Assembly (NCBI RefSeq): GCF_900166635.1
Contig: NZ_LT800497.1
Coordinates: 3,458,344 to 3,522,343 of the forward strand
Direction: 5' to 3'
Origin: Oceanobacillus timonensis
GTDB taxonomy: Bacteria > Bacillota > Bacilli > Bacillales > Amphibacillaceae
Length of the DNA: 64,000 nt
Positions 54,296 to 62,650 of the stretch are shown piece by piece. A model generated the notes under the pieces. The model saw only the letters and a list, made by a program, of their open reading frames with translations, was not told the DNA's origin and did no database searches. Each line of letters starts with the position of its first letter. Within the stretch, counting starts at the first letter, position 1. A program made the position numbers and the translations under genes.

Positions 54296-55150
54296 ATGAC
54301 CATTCAATTAATGACCGACAGCTCTGCTGATCTGCCTTTATTCTTACAAAATAAACTTCACGTGAAAATCGTTCCGCTATATCTTCATTTCAGTGACGGG
54401 CAGTATAAAAGCGGACAAACAATGGATATTGAATTATTCCATCAGAAAGTAAAAGAACTGGGAGAAGTGCCTCGTTCAGCAGCTCCCAGCCCATCCGATT
54501 TTTATGAAGCATATAAACAAATTCCGTCTGAAAAACCGATTCTGATGTTAAGTATATCCAATGAAATAAGCAGTACTTATGCAAACGCTGTGGCCGGAAA
54601 AAAGCTATTATTAGATGAAGAACCCGGCCGTGTCATTGAAATTCTTAATACAAAGACTGCTTCCTGCGGCATTTGTCTGTTGATGCATGAAGCAAATAGA
54701 AGAATAGAGGCAGGAAGCTCCTTTGAGCAGTTAGTCGATCATCTGAGCGAACGCATTGAACAGACTGCTACCCTGTTTGTATTAAAAAGTTTAGATAACC
54801 TTGTTTTAGGTGGCCGGTTAGAGAAAATGAAAGGAAAGATTGCAAAAACGTTAAACATAAAAATACTGATGAAAGCAACAGATGAAGGGAAAATCGATGT
54901 CGCAGAAAAAGTACGCGGCGAAAAGAAATCTTTACAACGATTCGTTGATCAAATCGGAGAATATACACAAGATGCAGAGAATAAAATCATTACCATGACT
55001 TACTGCCGAGACAAAGAAAGAGCGCTCCGTGTACTTGAAAAAATCCGCAGTAAATATGCTTTTTACGATGCTATTTTAGAGGAGTCCGGTCCACTTATAT
55101 CAACGTACGGTGGGGAAGGAGCCCTTGTTATTTCCTTTTTTAAAAAATAA
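54296..55150 (+). CDS. DegV family fatty-acid-binding protein
   Basis: A 284-residue DegV protein. LMTDSSADLP near 5-14 is the first fatty-acid-contact motif, and AAPSPSDFYEAYKQ near 62-75 and SISNEISSTYANA near 88-100 match further family signatures. DegV (FakB-type) proteins bind fatty acids and present them to the FakA kinase for phosphorylation. ATG 54296 with GCAGGTGAATCA ahead is preferred over ATG 54269, which overlaps the preceding stop. Confidence 0.9.
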   Translation: MTIQLMTDSSADLPLFLQNKLHVKIVPLYLHFSDGQYKSGQTMDIELFHQKVKELGEVPRSAAPSPSDFYEAYKQIPSEKPILMLSISNEISSTYANAVAGKKLLLDEEPGRVIEILNTKTASCGICLLMHEANRRIEAGSSFEQLVDHLSERIEQTATLFVLKSLDNLVLGGRLEKMKGKIAKTLNIKILMKATDEGKIDVAEKVRGEKKSLQRFVDQIGEYTQDAENKIITMTYCRDKERALRVLEKIRSKYAFYDAILEESGPLISTYGGEGALVISFFKK

Positions 55151-55153
55151 TAG

Positions 55154-55184
55154 AAAATGCTGGGAGTTTATCCCAGCATTTTTT
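55154..55184. terminator. Bidirectional terminator
   Basis: AAAATGCTGGGA pairs with TCCCAGCATTTTTT between the convergent DegV and hydrolase genes. Confidence 0.85.
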
Positions 55185-55879
55185 CATGCAGTTGATTCCA
55201 TTAGAAAATCATAAACCATATTATTTAATGTGTCTTTATCCGTTCCCAGGCAAATTAAGTGTTTGGATCTTTCAAAGAAGACAACTTCTTTTTCCTTCGA
55301 ATGGATTTCTTTATCCAGATAATAAGCTGTTTTATAAGGAACCATACCATCAAGCTGTCCTTGGGCAATTAACACGGGCGTATTTACTTTATCCAAGTAT
55401 TTTCTTGTAAAACGAACCAATTTCATAAACTCAATATGCGCTTTAAACGGTACGACTCCTGCTTTCTTTTTATAATGATGGAATAATTGATTTTCTTTTA
55501 AATGACCGCGCAACCCGTCCCCTATGATGCCGGCAACATCTAAGCCTATCTGTTTAAAGGATAAATATTTGCCGGAAGTGGATAACAGCACAAGCTTGGT
55601 AATGTCGTATTTTGCTGCTAAATAGGAAGCAATCATTCCACCCATAGAAAATCCGATAATATAAACGGTATCGAACTGTTCAACAAGTGTTTGTAATTCT
55701 TCTTCCGCTGCCTGAATCCAGGCCTCATAAGAAGCATCTTCCAAATTTAATTCTGCTCCATGTCCCGGCAAGGTTGGTACTTTTATATGCCAGTCCGAGC
55801 TGTCTCTTAAATAATTTGCCAATGGCTCCACTTCATAGGGCCCTCCTGTATACCCATGAATAATTAAACATCCTGTCAT
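55184..55879 (-). CDS. Alpha/beta hydrolase (carboxylesterase/monoacylglycerol lipase type)
   Basis: A 231-residue hydrolase of the Est30/YvaK-like group. CLIIHGYTGGPYEVEPLANYL near 4-24 is the oxyanion region, the nucleophile Ser lies in GFSMGGM near 94-100, the Asp in QGQLDGMVP and the His in ERSKHLICLG near the end. It would hydrolyse short carboxyl esters or monoglycerides. Its start is ATG 55879, with an AAAAGGAGAAG ribosome site. Confidence 0.9.
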   Translation of the reverse strand: MTGCLIIHGYTGGPYEVEPLANYLRDSSDWHIKVPTLPGHGAELNLEDASYEAWIQAAEEELQTLVEQFDTVYIIGFSMGGMIASYLAAKYDITKLVLLSTSGKYLSFKQIGLDVAGIIGDGLRGHLKENQLFHHYKKKAGVVPFKAHIEFMKLVRFTRKYLDKVNTPVLIAQGQLDGMVPYKTAYYLDKEIHSKEKEVVFFERSKHLICLGTDKDTLNNMVYDFLMESTA

Positions 55880-55981
55880 AATTTTCTTCTCCTTTTACAA
55901 ATTTACGCACTTCATGGAATCGCCTCCTGTGATTGAACCAGGAGGATAACCTTATTTTTTCTGAATTTGATTGATATATAC

Positions 55982-56314
55982 TTACATGAATCCTTTTACA
56001 AACGTACTAAATTGTTTGACGATAGGTGATACTTGATGGTAAGTGCTTGCCAATTGGCCCACCTTGCTGATCACCGTGTCAAAATTAAGCGGATTATTCT
56101 CATTCGTCCCGCCTGTACCAACAGCCGCTTGTGACTGGGTTTGTTGCTGGGACATTAAATATTGTGTTGGCAATTCTGGCTTTGAAAACAATTCATATGG
56201 AGTAAGCTCTTGCCTCATGTTACGTTGACTTATATTTGAAGAATTTGGTATATACGGATGATTTCTATTCCATTCATTAGGGGGCGCATTTCTTTGATAC
56301 TGCACATTTCTCAC
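55982..56314 (-). CDS. YppG-like protein
   Basis: A 110-residue protein with a Pro/Asn/Gln-rich N-terminus, LTPYELFSKPELP near 38-50, a Gln-rich linker and the C-terminal FDTVISKVGQLASTYHQVSPIVKQFSTFVKGF. This layout matches the YppG family of spore formers, where members are spore-coat related. The start is uncertain: GTG 56314 or GTG 56305. Confidence 0.8.
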   Translation of the reverse strand: MRNVQYQRNAPPNEWNRNHPYIPNSSNISQRNMRQELTPYELFSKPELPTQYLMSQQQTQSQAAVGTGGTNENNPLNFDTVISKVGQLASTYHQVSPIVKQFSTFVKGFM

Positions 56315-56383
56315 CTTCTTTTGCTTTTGATGTTTTCGATTACTGCCATTTTATGCAAATGAAAGCGTATATGTGCATTCTCT

Positions 56384-56668
56384 TTATTGATCTCTAAACA
56401 CATTTTCAAAGGAAAACGCGTCATTATTTGAATTATTACCTAATCCTAACTCATATCGAATTTTATTCTTCTGCACTCCTTCTATTTTCTTCCCCTCAAT
56501 AAAAAGTGTCGGTGTTCCAAAAACTTTCATTTCTTGCAGTTCTTTTAAGTATGCTTTGTTTTTGGTAACATTTTTCAGTTCATAGGTAACATCATTTTCA
56601 TCCAGAAATGCTTTTACCTTCTCCGATGCCTGATTGTCTTCACTGAAAAACAATGTGACCTTCTTCAT
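56384..56668 (-). CDS. Glutaredoxin-fold protein lacking the CxxC site
   Basis: A 94-residue thioredoxin-like protein. VTLFFSEDNQASEKVKAFLDEND (split over strand 1 and helix 1) aligns with glutaredoxins, but the CPxC positions read SEDNQAS, without any cysteine in the protein. The cis-proline motif FGTPTLFIEGKKIEG is kept. It is therefore unlikely to be a dithiol reductase and may bind a partner or ligand instead. The start follows TTAGGAGGATTTGTT. Confidence 0.82.
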   Translation of the reverse strand: MKKVTLFFSEDNQASEKVKAFLDENDVTYELKNVTKNKAYLKELQEMKVFGTPTLFIEGKKIEGVQKNKIRYELGLGNNSNNDAFSFENVFRDQ

Positions 56669-56913
56669 AACAAATCCTCCTAATTAATCCCTTCTCAAAC
56701 ATTTATCTTATAATTAATTACCCTCTTTTTTCACGTGTAAAACACTTCATAATATAAAAACTTTCATTTGCTTGTGTTCGAATAAACTTGTCCATTTTTA
56801 TATTTTGTACTTCCACATTTTTTATACGTCGCTATACGAACTCCTCAATATAAAACGAACTTTCACGCAATGGGAGTTTCCGGACCGTTCTCCATGATAA
56901 ATTTCCCAAACGC

Positions 56914-56943
56914 AAAAAAGAGGACAGAATTGCCCCCTTTTTT
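56914..56943 (-). terminator. Terminator of the PepSY gene
   Basis: AAAAAAGAGG pairs imperfectly with CCCCCTTTTTT, just beyond the PepSY gene stop. The rest of 56669-56913 shows no gene. Confidence 0.55.
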
Positions 56944-56959
56944 CCTTTATTTATTTTTA

Positions 56960-57562
56960 TCAATCGTCTTCATAGTCAACTTCCAAGGAAAGAATATCTC
57001 CTGTTTCAGCATGAATATCGATGTCTGCTTCTTTCTGCCCATTAACAAGCTCCAGCTCATAAACATATTTGCCATCATCATGATCGAATTCCATTTCGAC
57101 AACTTCCCCATCAAATTCTTGTTTAGCAATCTCAATTGCCTCTTCTTGTGCTATGAAGTTGCTCCTGTCAACATGATTCTGTTCATTTTCTTTGTTTGCT
57201 TTTTGCTGGTCTGCTTCCATGTTTCTTTCTTCATCTCTGTCATCATCGTCTTTTTCTTCATAAACAACTTCACCGGAAGCGGCATCTATGACCACATCAT
57301 ATTCTTGATTGTCAGCGATAATTTCCGCTTCATAGTAAAGGTTATTTCCTTCTTTATCTAATTCTAATTCTTTAATGGTTCCTTGATATTCCTCTTCCAG
57401 CTTTTTCGTTGCCTCTTCCATTGTTACGTTTTCTTTTTCTGTAATTTGTACTTGCTCTTCATTTGGTTCTGAGGCTTCTGATGCTTCTGTATGATAAATT
57501 CCTGTCCCGACAATTCCAGTCAATGCGATGGCTCCAACGATTATTCCAATTTTTTTGTTCAT
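56960..57562 (-). CDS. Secreted or membrane-anchored protein with two PepSY domains
   Basis: A 200-residue protein with an N-terminal signal or anchor helix (MNKKIGIIVGAIALTGIVG). Two PepSY domains follow: VTMEEATKKLEEEYQGTIKELELD with GEVVYEEK, and IAQEEAIEIAKQEFDGEVVEMEFD with ILSLEVDYED. The linker is acidic. PepSY proteins are thought to inhibit or modulate extracellular peptidases. The start follows AAGGAGGAAAAACAA. Confidence 0.9.
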   Translation of the reverse strand: MNKKIGIIVGAIALTGIVGTGIYHTEASEASEPNEEQVQITEKENVTMEEATKKLEEEYQGTIKELELDKEGNNLYYEAEIIADNQEYDVVIDAASGEVVYEEKDDDDRDEERNMEADQQKANKENEQNHVDRSNFIAQEEAIEIAKQEFDGEVVEMEFDHDDGKYVYELELVNGQKEADIDIHAETGDILSLEVDYEDD

Positions 57563-57728
57563 TTGTTTTTCCTCCTTATTTCTTATTAACTACATCTTAA
57601 CCAATAATAATGACAACACCATTGGAATAAGATTAGAATTTCATGAGAAATACGTTTGCGGGGAAAATGGTATAAACAAAACCTGCACTAATTTGGATTT
57701 TACCGTTGTTATTTTTAATGGAACTTTT

Positions 57729-59240
57729 TTATTTATTAATTACTTCAACATATTGCTGCACATAATTTGCTGCTGACTCTCCTGCCAGCTTTCCAAACAC
57801 AGCCCCTGACATTAATCCGGACCCGCCAGGATAGTTCCCATAAAAAAGCCCTCCTATCATTTCTCCTGCAGCAAAAAGACCTGGTATTGGAGTCTCTTCC
57901 TCATCTAACACTTCACTATGCTTATTCGCTTGAATTCCTCCAAACGTAAAAGTAATTCCACAAGTAACCGGATAAGCATAGAATGGTGCTTGTTGAAAAG
58001 ACAAAGCCCAATTGCTTTTCGGGGGCGTTATTCCTTCCGTCCCTTTACCATCTTTCGTTGCCGGGTTATATTCCCCGTCCTGTACAGCTTGGTTATAGCT
58101 TTGTATCGTTTCTAAAAATGTATCTTTATCCACATCCATTTTTTCAGCCAGTTCTTCGATTGAATCAGCTTTTATACATGTAGCTTCTTCTAAATCATAC
58201 TCCGCTCTCAACAATGGACGAACCTGCTCATCAAATAATTGAAATGCTTTCTGTTTTGGCTGACGCAGTGTTTCTTTTCCATATTTCGCATAAGTATAAT
58301 TTCTAAAATCAGCCCCCTCGTCAACAAAACGTTCTCCATTTGCATTTACAATTAAACCGAGAGGATAGGAAGATTTTTTGTAAATATCACCTGGTTTTTT
58401 ATAATCTCCAACTTTAGGAGCTTGAAAATCTGTCGTATGTGCATGGCAGCTTGACCAATCACCATAAGGTTGTGCCCCTGCTTTCATTGCCATATCAAGA
58501 CCGTCCCCTGTATTGAATTCACTTCCACGGACGATCGCTTCTCCCCATTCTTCTCCAAGGTATTTCATCCTTTTTTCCTTGTTTGCTTCAAAGCCGCCGC
58601 ATGCCAAAACCACTGACTTCGCCTGAATTTCCTTTCTCACTCCGTTTTCCTCAACAATGAGACCGCTTACTTTATTATTTGCAGTTTCTAGTTGAACTGC
58701 TCTCGTGTCATAACGAATTTCTACCCCAAGTGATTCTAATTTTTGAAATAATGCCTCGACTAATCCGATACCTTTGCGATATGTTTTCACAGGTAATCCG
58801 CCCCAAAACTGCTGGACGCCATTATTATCAAATGACTGGTTTTCATTTAATTCAAAACCTACTCCTTGCTGCTTCATCCATTGAATGGTCTCATAAGATT
58901 TTTCAACTAATTGTTTGGAAAGCTCCGGATCGCTTTTCCCTTCTGTTACGGAAATAATATCTTGATGAAAGTCAGCTTCTTGATATTCCGGCATGCTTAT
59001 TTTTTCAAAATCCTCTGAAGTTAAATGTGATAAAATGGGCTTTAATGCATGTTTATCTTGATAAGCAAAGCGAATTGCTCCATCTGTAAAGAAAGAATTT
59101 CCACCACGTTTTTCCTTGGGACCACGTTCCAAAATAAGGACATCCATTCCATTTTCTTTTGCAGCAACTGCTGAACAAAGTGCTGCATTCCCAGTACCTA
59201 CAACAACGACATCACATTTTTGGTTTTCGTTTTTATTCAT
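57729..59240 (-). CDS. tcuA: FAD-dependent tricarballylate dehydrogenase TcuA-like
   Basis: A 503-residue flavoprotein of the fumarate reductase/succinate dehydrogenase flavoprotein family. The FAD loop DVVVVGTGNAALCSAVAA lies near 10-27, GGFEANKEKRMKYLG near 217-231 and the C-terminal GLFAAGEMIGGLFYGNYPGGSGLMSG complete the FAD site. Full-length similarity to TcuA suggests oxidation of tricarballylate to cis-aconitate; other dicarboxylic or 3-oxosteroid substrates remain possible. The start follows AAGGGAGGACAAT. It probably works with the tricarboxylate uptake genes nearby. Confidence 0.85.
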   Translation of the reverse strand: MNKNENQKCDVVVVGTGNAALCSAVAAKENGMDVLILERGPKEKRGGNSFFTDGAIRFAYQDKHALKPILSHLTSEDFEKISMPEYQEADFHQDIISVTEGKSDPELSKQLVEKSYETIQWMKQQGVGFELNENQSFDNNGVQQFWGGLPVKTYRKGIGLVEALFQKLESLGVEIRYDTRAVQLETANNKVSGLIVEENGVRKEIQAKSVVLACGGFEANKEKRMKYLGEEWGEAIVRGSEFNTGDGLDMAMKAGAQPYGDWSSCHAHTTDFQAPKVGDYKKPGDIYKKSSYPLGLIVNANGERFVDEGADFRNYTYAKYGKETLRQPKQKAFQLFDEQVRPLLRAEYDLEEATCIKADSIEELAEKMDVDKDTFLETIQSYNQAVQDGEYNPATKDGKGTEGITPPKSNWALSFQQAPFYAYPVTCGITFTFGGIQANKHSEVLDEEETPIPGLFAAGEMIGGLFYGNYPGGSGLMSGAVFGKLAGESAANYVQQYVEVINK

Positions 59241-59338
59241 ATTGTCCTCCCTTAAATCATTTATAATCTACACTGAGTATAATGCTTTTTTACACATAAA
59301 TTAAATACTGTTTTTTTAGCACATATGATAAATTATTT

Positions 59339-60406
59339 TTATGACAGGAGTCTGTTCAGGACTTCATTTGTGAAAGCTTCGGTTCCTTTATCTCCTCCTA
59401 AATCCGTTGTAGTTATGCCTTCTGCTAACGTTTGATACAGGCTTTTCTCAATGATTTTTCCTGCTGTTTTTAACTTGGAATCAGCGTATCGTTTGCTCAT
59501 CCATTCCAATAATAGAGCAGTGGAAAGCATCATGCCGATTGGATTCGCAAGGTCCTTTCCTGCTATATCTGGTGCGGATCCATGAGCAGCTTGCGCCATC
59601 GCAAAGTTTTTATTGGCATTGATAGAAGGCGCCAATCCTAAACTTCCAATTAATTCACCAGTTAAATCAGATAGAATATCTCCAAACATATTTTCCGTTA
59701 CAATGATATCAAAGTCTGGCATTCGCCGGACAACGTGAGCACACATGGCATCCATATGATAATCATCTACTTCTACTTCCGGATAGCTTTTTGCAATCTC
59801 TTTGCATACTTCCAGAAACATGCCTGACCCCATGCGAATTACATTTGCCTTATGAACGATGGTGACTTTCTTTTTACGCTGCATGGCTTTTTGAAAAGCA
59901 GCATGAGCAATTCTTTCAATAGCTTGCCGGGTAAAAACGCCAGTAGTAAGTACAACATCCTTGGTAACCTGAAATTCTCCGACTCCTTGAAACATATTCC
60001 GATCGACGTAAAAACCTTCTGTATTTTCCCTGTAAATAATCAGATCCGCTTCTTTCACTACTCCATGGATACCAGGTAACGTTTTTGCCGGGCGAATATT
60101 CGCAAATAAATCAAATTGACGTCGTAATTCCCCGCTTGGGTTACGTATTGCTTTAAACTTTTCCGGATAAGACGCAGAATCATGCGGGCCTAAAACCCAG
60201 CCATGACATTGCTTTAAAGCAGCAATTGTCTCATCAGGAAGCGGATGTCCTGCTTCGCGAATCCCTTTCCAGCCAACCAAAAGTTCGACCCATTTGATTT
60301 TTACGTTTTGCTTTTCAAGAGCGGCATTTACTAAACGAGCAGTTGCCTGTATGATTTCTGGACCAATCCCGTCCCCTTCCAATAAACCAAGTTTATATAA
60401 TGTCAT
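59339..60406 (-). CDS. Isocitrate/isopropylmalate/tartrate dehydrogenase family protein
   Basis: A 355-residue beta-decarboxylating dehydrogenase. GLLEGDGIGPEIIQATARL near 7-25, the YRENTEGFYVDRN substrate loop near 124-136, HKANVIRMG near 184-192, and GDILSDLTGELIGSLGLAPS with HGSAPDIAGKDLANP bind metal and NAD. Motifs fit tartrate or homoisocitrate-type dehydrogenases rather than housekeeping LeuB. It may act on a hydroxy-di- or tricarboxylate in the same pathway as TcuA. The start follows AAAGGAGGAAAAGT. Confidence 0.85.
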   Translation of the reverse strand: MTLYKLGLLEGDGIGPEIIQATARLVNAALEKQNVKIKWVELLVGWKGIREAGHPLPDETIAALKQCHGWVLGPHDSASYPEKFKAIRNPSGELRRQFDLFANIRPAKTLPGIHGVVKEADLIIYRENTEGFYVDRNMFQGVGEFQVTKDVVLTTGVFTRQAIERIAHAAFQKAMQRKKKVTIVHKANVIRMGSGMFLEVCKEIAKSYPEVEVDDYHMDAMCAHVVRRMPDFDIIVTENMFGDILSDLTGELIGSLGLAPSINANKNFAMAQAAHGSAPDIAGKDLANPIGMMLSTALLLEWMSKRYADSKLKTAGKIIEKSLYQTLAEGITTTDLGGDKGTEAFTNEVLNRLLS

Positions 60407-60498
60407 ACTTTTCCTCCTTTTCCCGCTTTGGCTTTTAACATACTTTATCTTTTGGTAAGCGTCTAATACTATTTTCTTTAGAAAGATGATAAAAAAAT

Positions 60499-61365
60499 TT
60501 AATCTTCTTCATTCCATTGTTTTAAGTAATTTACAAAATGCTTCACGACGGTTAAATTTTCAAATAACTGGTTATACACAAGCCAAGTTTCCCTTGTAAC
60601 CAGTGTTCCGTCTTTAAAATAAATTGCCTGCTGATATAAATCATCATCTTGTTTCAAACATATCCCGGGAACAATAGCAAAACCCAAATTGTTTTTCACC
60701 ATTTCTTTACAGGTCTCCAGCCGATCTACTTCCATTTCGATATTCGCAGGTTCAGAAAACTGATCTGCCCACCAGGTTGTGATACTCTCTTTTAATGAAC
60801 TGTCTGTATTATAATGAATCAAGCGATATTCTGGTAAAGAATCCATATTTATTTTTTCTTTAGAAATAAGATACAATGCCTCGTTCTTTAAAAGTATTTT
60901 TTCTCCGTGCCATCCTCGAATGTTTCTTAAAATCCCTACATGTACACTGGAGTTATTAAGGAATTCAATAACTTGTGTACTCCAACCCGTTTTAACATTA
61001 AACCGAACATTCGGATAATTATCCGAAAACTCCTTTAATACTCTTGGCAACAAATATTGGGCAAAATTGCTGGATACACCGATTCTCAATGTTCCGGATA
61101 CCTTATCTTTCATATTGCTCATTGTATCTTTCATAAATTGAAACTGCTTAAGCATTTCTCGAGAATAATTGACTAAGTATTCTCCTTCCGATGTAAACTC
61201 TACCCCTTTTTTTGTTTTAAAAAATATTCTTACTCCCAAATTCTCTTCCAGATTCCTCAACCGATAACTTAAAGAGGGTTGAGATACATATAATTTTTCT
61301 GCCGTTCGAGTCATATTTCTTTCTTCGTAAAGCGTTTTCAATAAAATCCAATCTTTTTGTTCCAT
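60499..61365 (-). CDS. LysR-family regulator of the tricarboxylate cluster
   Basis: A 288-residue LysR protein. The HTH covers LKTLYEERNMTRTAEKLYVSQPSLSYRLRNLE (residues about 9-40), and the effector domain follows from GTLRIGVSSNFAQYLLPRVL. It is transcribed between the catabolic genes and divergent from the tctC-like gene, so it most likely controls uptake and catabolism in response to the substrate. The start follows AGAGGAGGAACAAG. Confidence 0.9.
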   Translation of the reverse strand: MEQKDWILLKTLYEERNMTRTAEKLYVSQPSLSYRLRNLEENLGVRIFFKTKKGVEFTSEGEYLVNYSREMLKQFQFMKDTMSNMKDKVSGTLRIGVSSNFAQYLLPRVLKEFSDNYPNVRFNVKTGWSTQVIEFLNNSSVHVGILRNIRGWHGEKILLKNEALYLISKEKINMDSLPEYRLIHYNTDSSLKESITTWWADQFSEPANIEMEVDRLETCKEMVKNNLGFAIVPGICLKQDDDLYQQAIYFKDGTLVTRETWLVYNQLFENLTVVKHFVNYLKQWNEED

Positions 61366-61511
61366 CTTGTTCCTCCTCTGGATTTATTTAAATCTTATTA
61401 TGTAGAAAAGATTATAGGTTATCAAGTTTTTTTATGAAGTTAAATAAAATATCATTATTTTACTTATTCTCTGAAAGCGTTTACTATAAAAACAATCATT
61501 ATTGGAAAGGG

Positions 61512-62636
61512 ATGAATCTTTTGAAAATAAAACTTATTTATATTTTATTACTCTTGTTGAGTGTTACACTCTTAGGCTGTAACACCATGGAAGTATCAGG
61601 AACGCAGCAAAATGAAGATGGAAGCACTTCTTATGATGGAGAAACAATTTCATTTGTTGTTCCTTTTCAAGCAGGGGGAGGGACAGACGTTTTTGCTAGA
61701 TTTATGACCCCTTACTTCGCCAAACATATAGAAGGAGACCCTAGAGTTCAAGTAGAAAATATTCCTGGTGGTGCTAGTATTACCGGAACAAATGAATATG
61801 CTAATTCCCGGTCACCGAATGGGTTTAATATTCTTACCTCCAGTGCATCATCCCATGTTCCGTTTATATTGGAGCAATCTTCCGTAGATTATGATTTAGA
61901 AGATTTCACACCGTTAATTGGTGCTCCATCAGGAGGGATTGTCTATACAAAACCTGAACTTGCAGAAGGCGGAATGGAAAACCTGACTGCTTTAGAAAAT
62001 GAGCTATATTACGCAGGGATTTCACCTACTGGTTTAGATTTGGTAACCCTGCTTTCTTTTGAGGTTTTAGAAATGGATGTTAAAGCTGTATTAGGATATG
62101 AAGGACGCGGGCCATCACGAGTTGCATTTGAACAAGGGGAAAGCAATATTGATTATCAAACCACTTCCGCCTACAAAAGCAATGTGGAAAATACAGTAGA
62201 AGAAGGGAATGCGGTTCCTTTATATAGTTTAGGGCATGTCGATCAGGACGGTAATCTTATCCGTGATCCACAATTTCCGGAGCTTCCTACCATCGAAGAA
62301 ATTTATATTGATATCTATGGAGAAGAACCAAGCGGGGAAGCATGGGAAGCTTATAAACAAACTGTGGCTGTCTCCTATAGTTTAAATAAAGTCATTTGGG
62401 TGCACAAAGATGCCCCAGAAAGTTCCGTACAAACACTGCAGCAAGGGATGGAGAACCTCGTTGAGGATACTGGTTTTAAAGATGAATCGGAAGATATTCT
62501 TGAAGGATATGATGCTTTTGTGGGAGAGGAATTAAATAACCAAATTGAACAATCTTTCTCCATCTCACCAGATACAAAAAAATGGATTATCGAATATCTG
62601 CAAGTCCATTTTGATATTGACATTAACAAGCTATAG
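61512..62636 (+). CDS. tctC: Tripartite tricarboxylate transporter substrate-binding lipoprotein (TctC)
   Basis: A protein of about 374 residues with a lipoprotein signal (LLLLSVTLLGC, lipobox LLGC) and the TctC core: ISFVVPFQAGGGTDVFARFMTPYFAKHI, NIPGGASITGTNEYANS, then SPTGLDLVTLLSFEVL. It captures a tri- or dicarboxylate outside the membrane and delivers it to TctA/TctB. The start is uncertain: ATG 61512, or TTG 61521, which is better spaced from AAAGGG. It is longer than typical TctC proteins (about 325 residues). Confidence 0.87.
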   Translation: MNLLKIKLIYILLLLLSVTLLGCNTMEVSGTQQNEDGSTSYDGETISFVVPFQAGGGTDVFARFMTPYFAKHIEGDPRVQVENIPGGASITGTNEYANSRSPNGFNILTSSASSHVPFILEQSSVDYDLEDFTPLIGAPSGGIVYTKPELAEGGMENLTALENELYYAGISPTGLDLVTLLSFEVLEMDVKAVLGYEGRGPSRVAFEQGESNIDYQTTSAYKSNVENTVEEGNAVPLYSLGHVDQDGNLIRDPQFPELPTIEEIYIDIYGEEPSGEAWEAYKQTVAVSYSLNKVIWVHKDAPESSVQTLQQGMENLVEDTGFKDESEDILEGYDAFVGEELNNQIEQSFSISPDTKKWIIEYLQVHFDIDINKL

Positions 62637-62650
62637 AGAGGAGAAATTTC

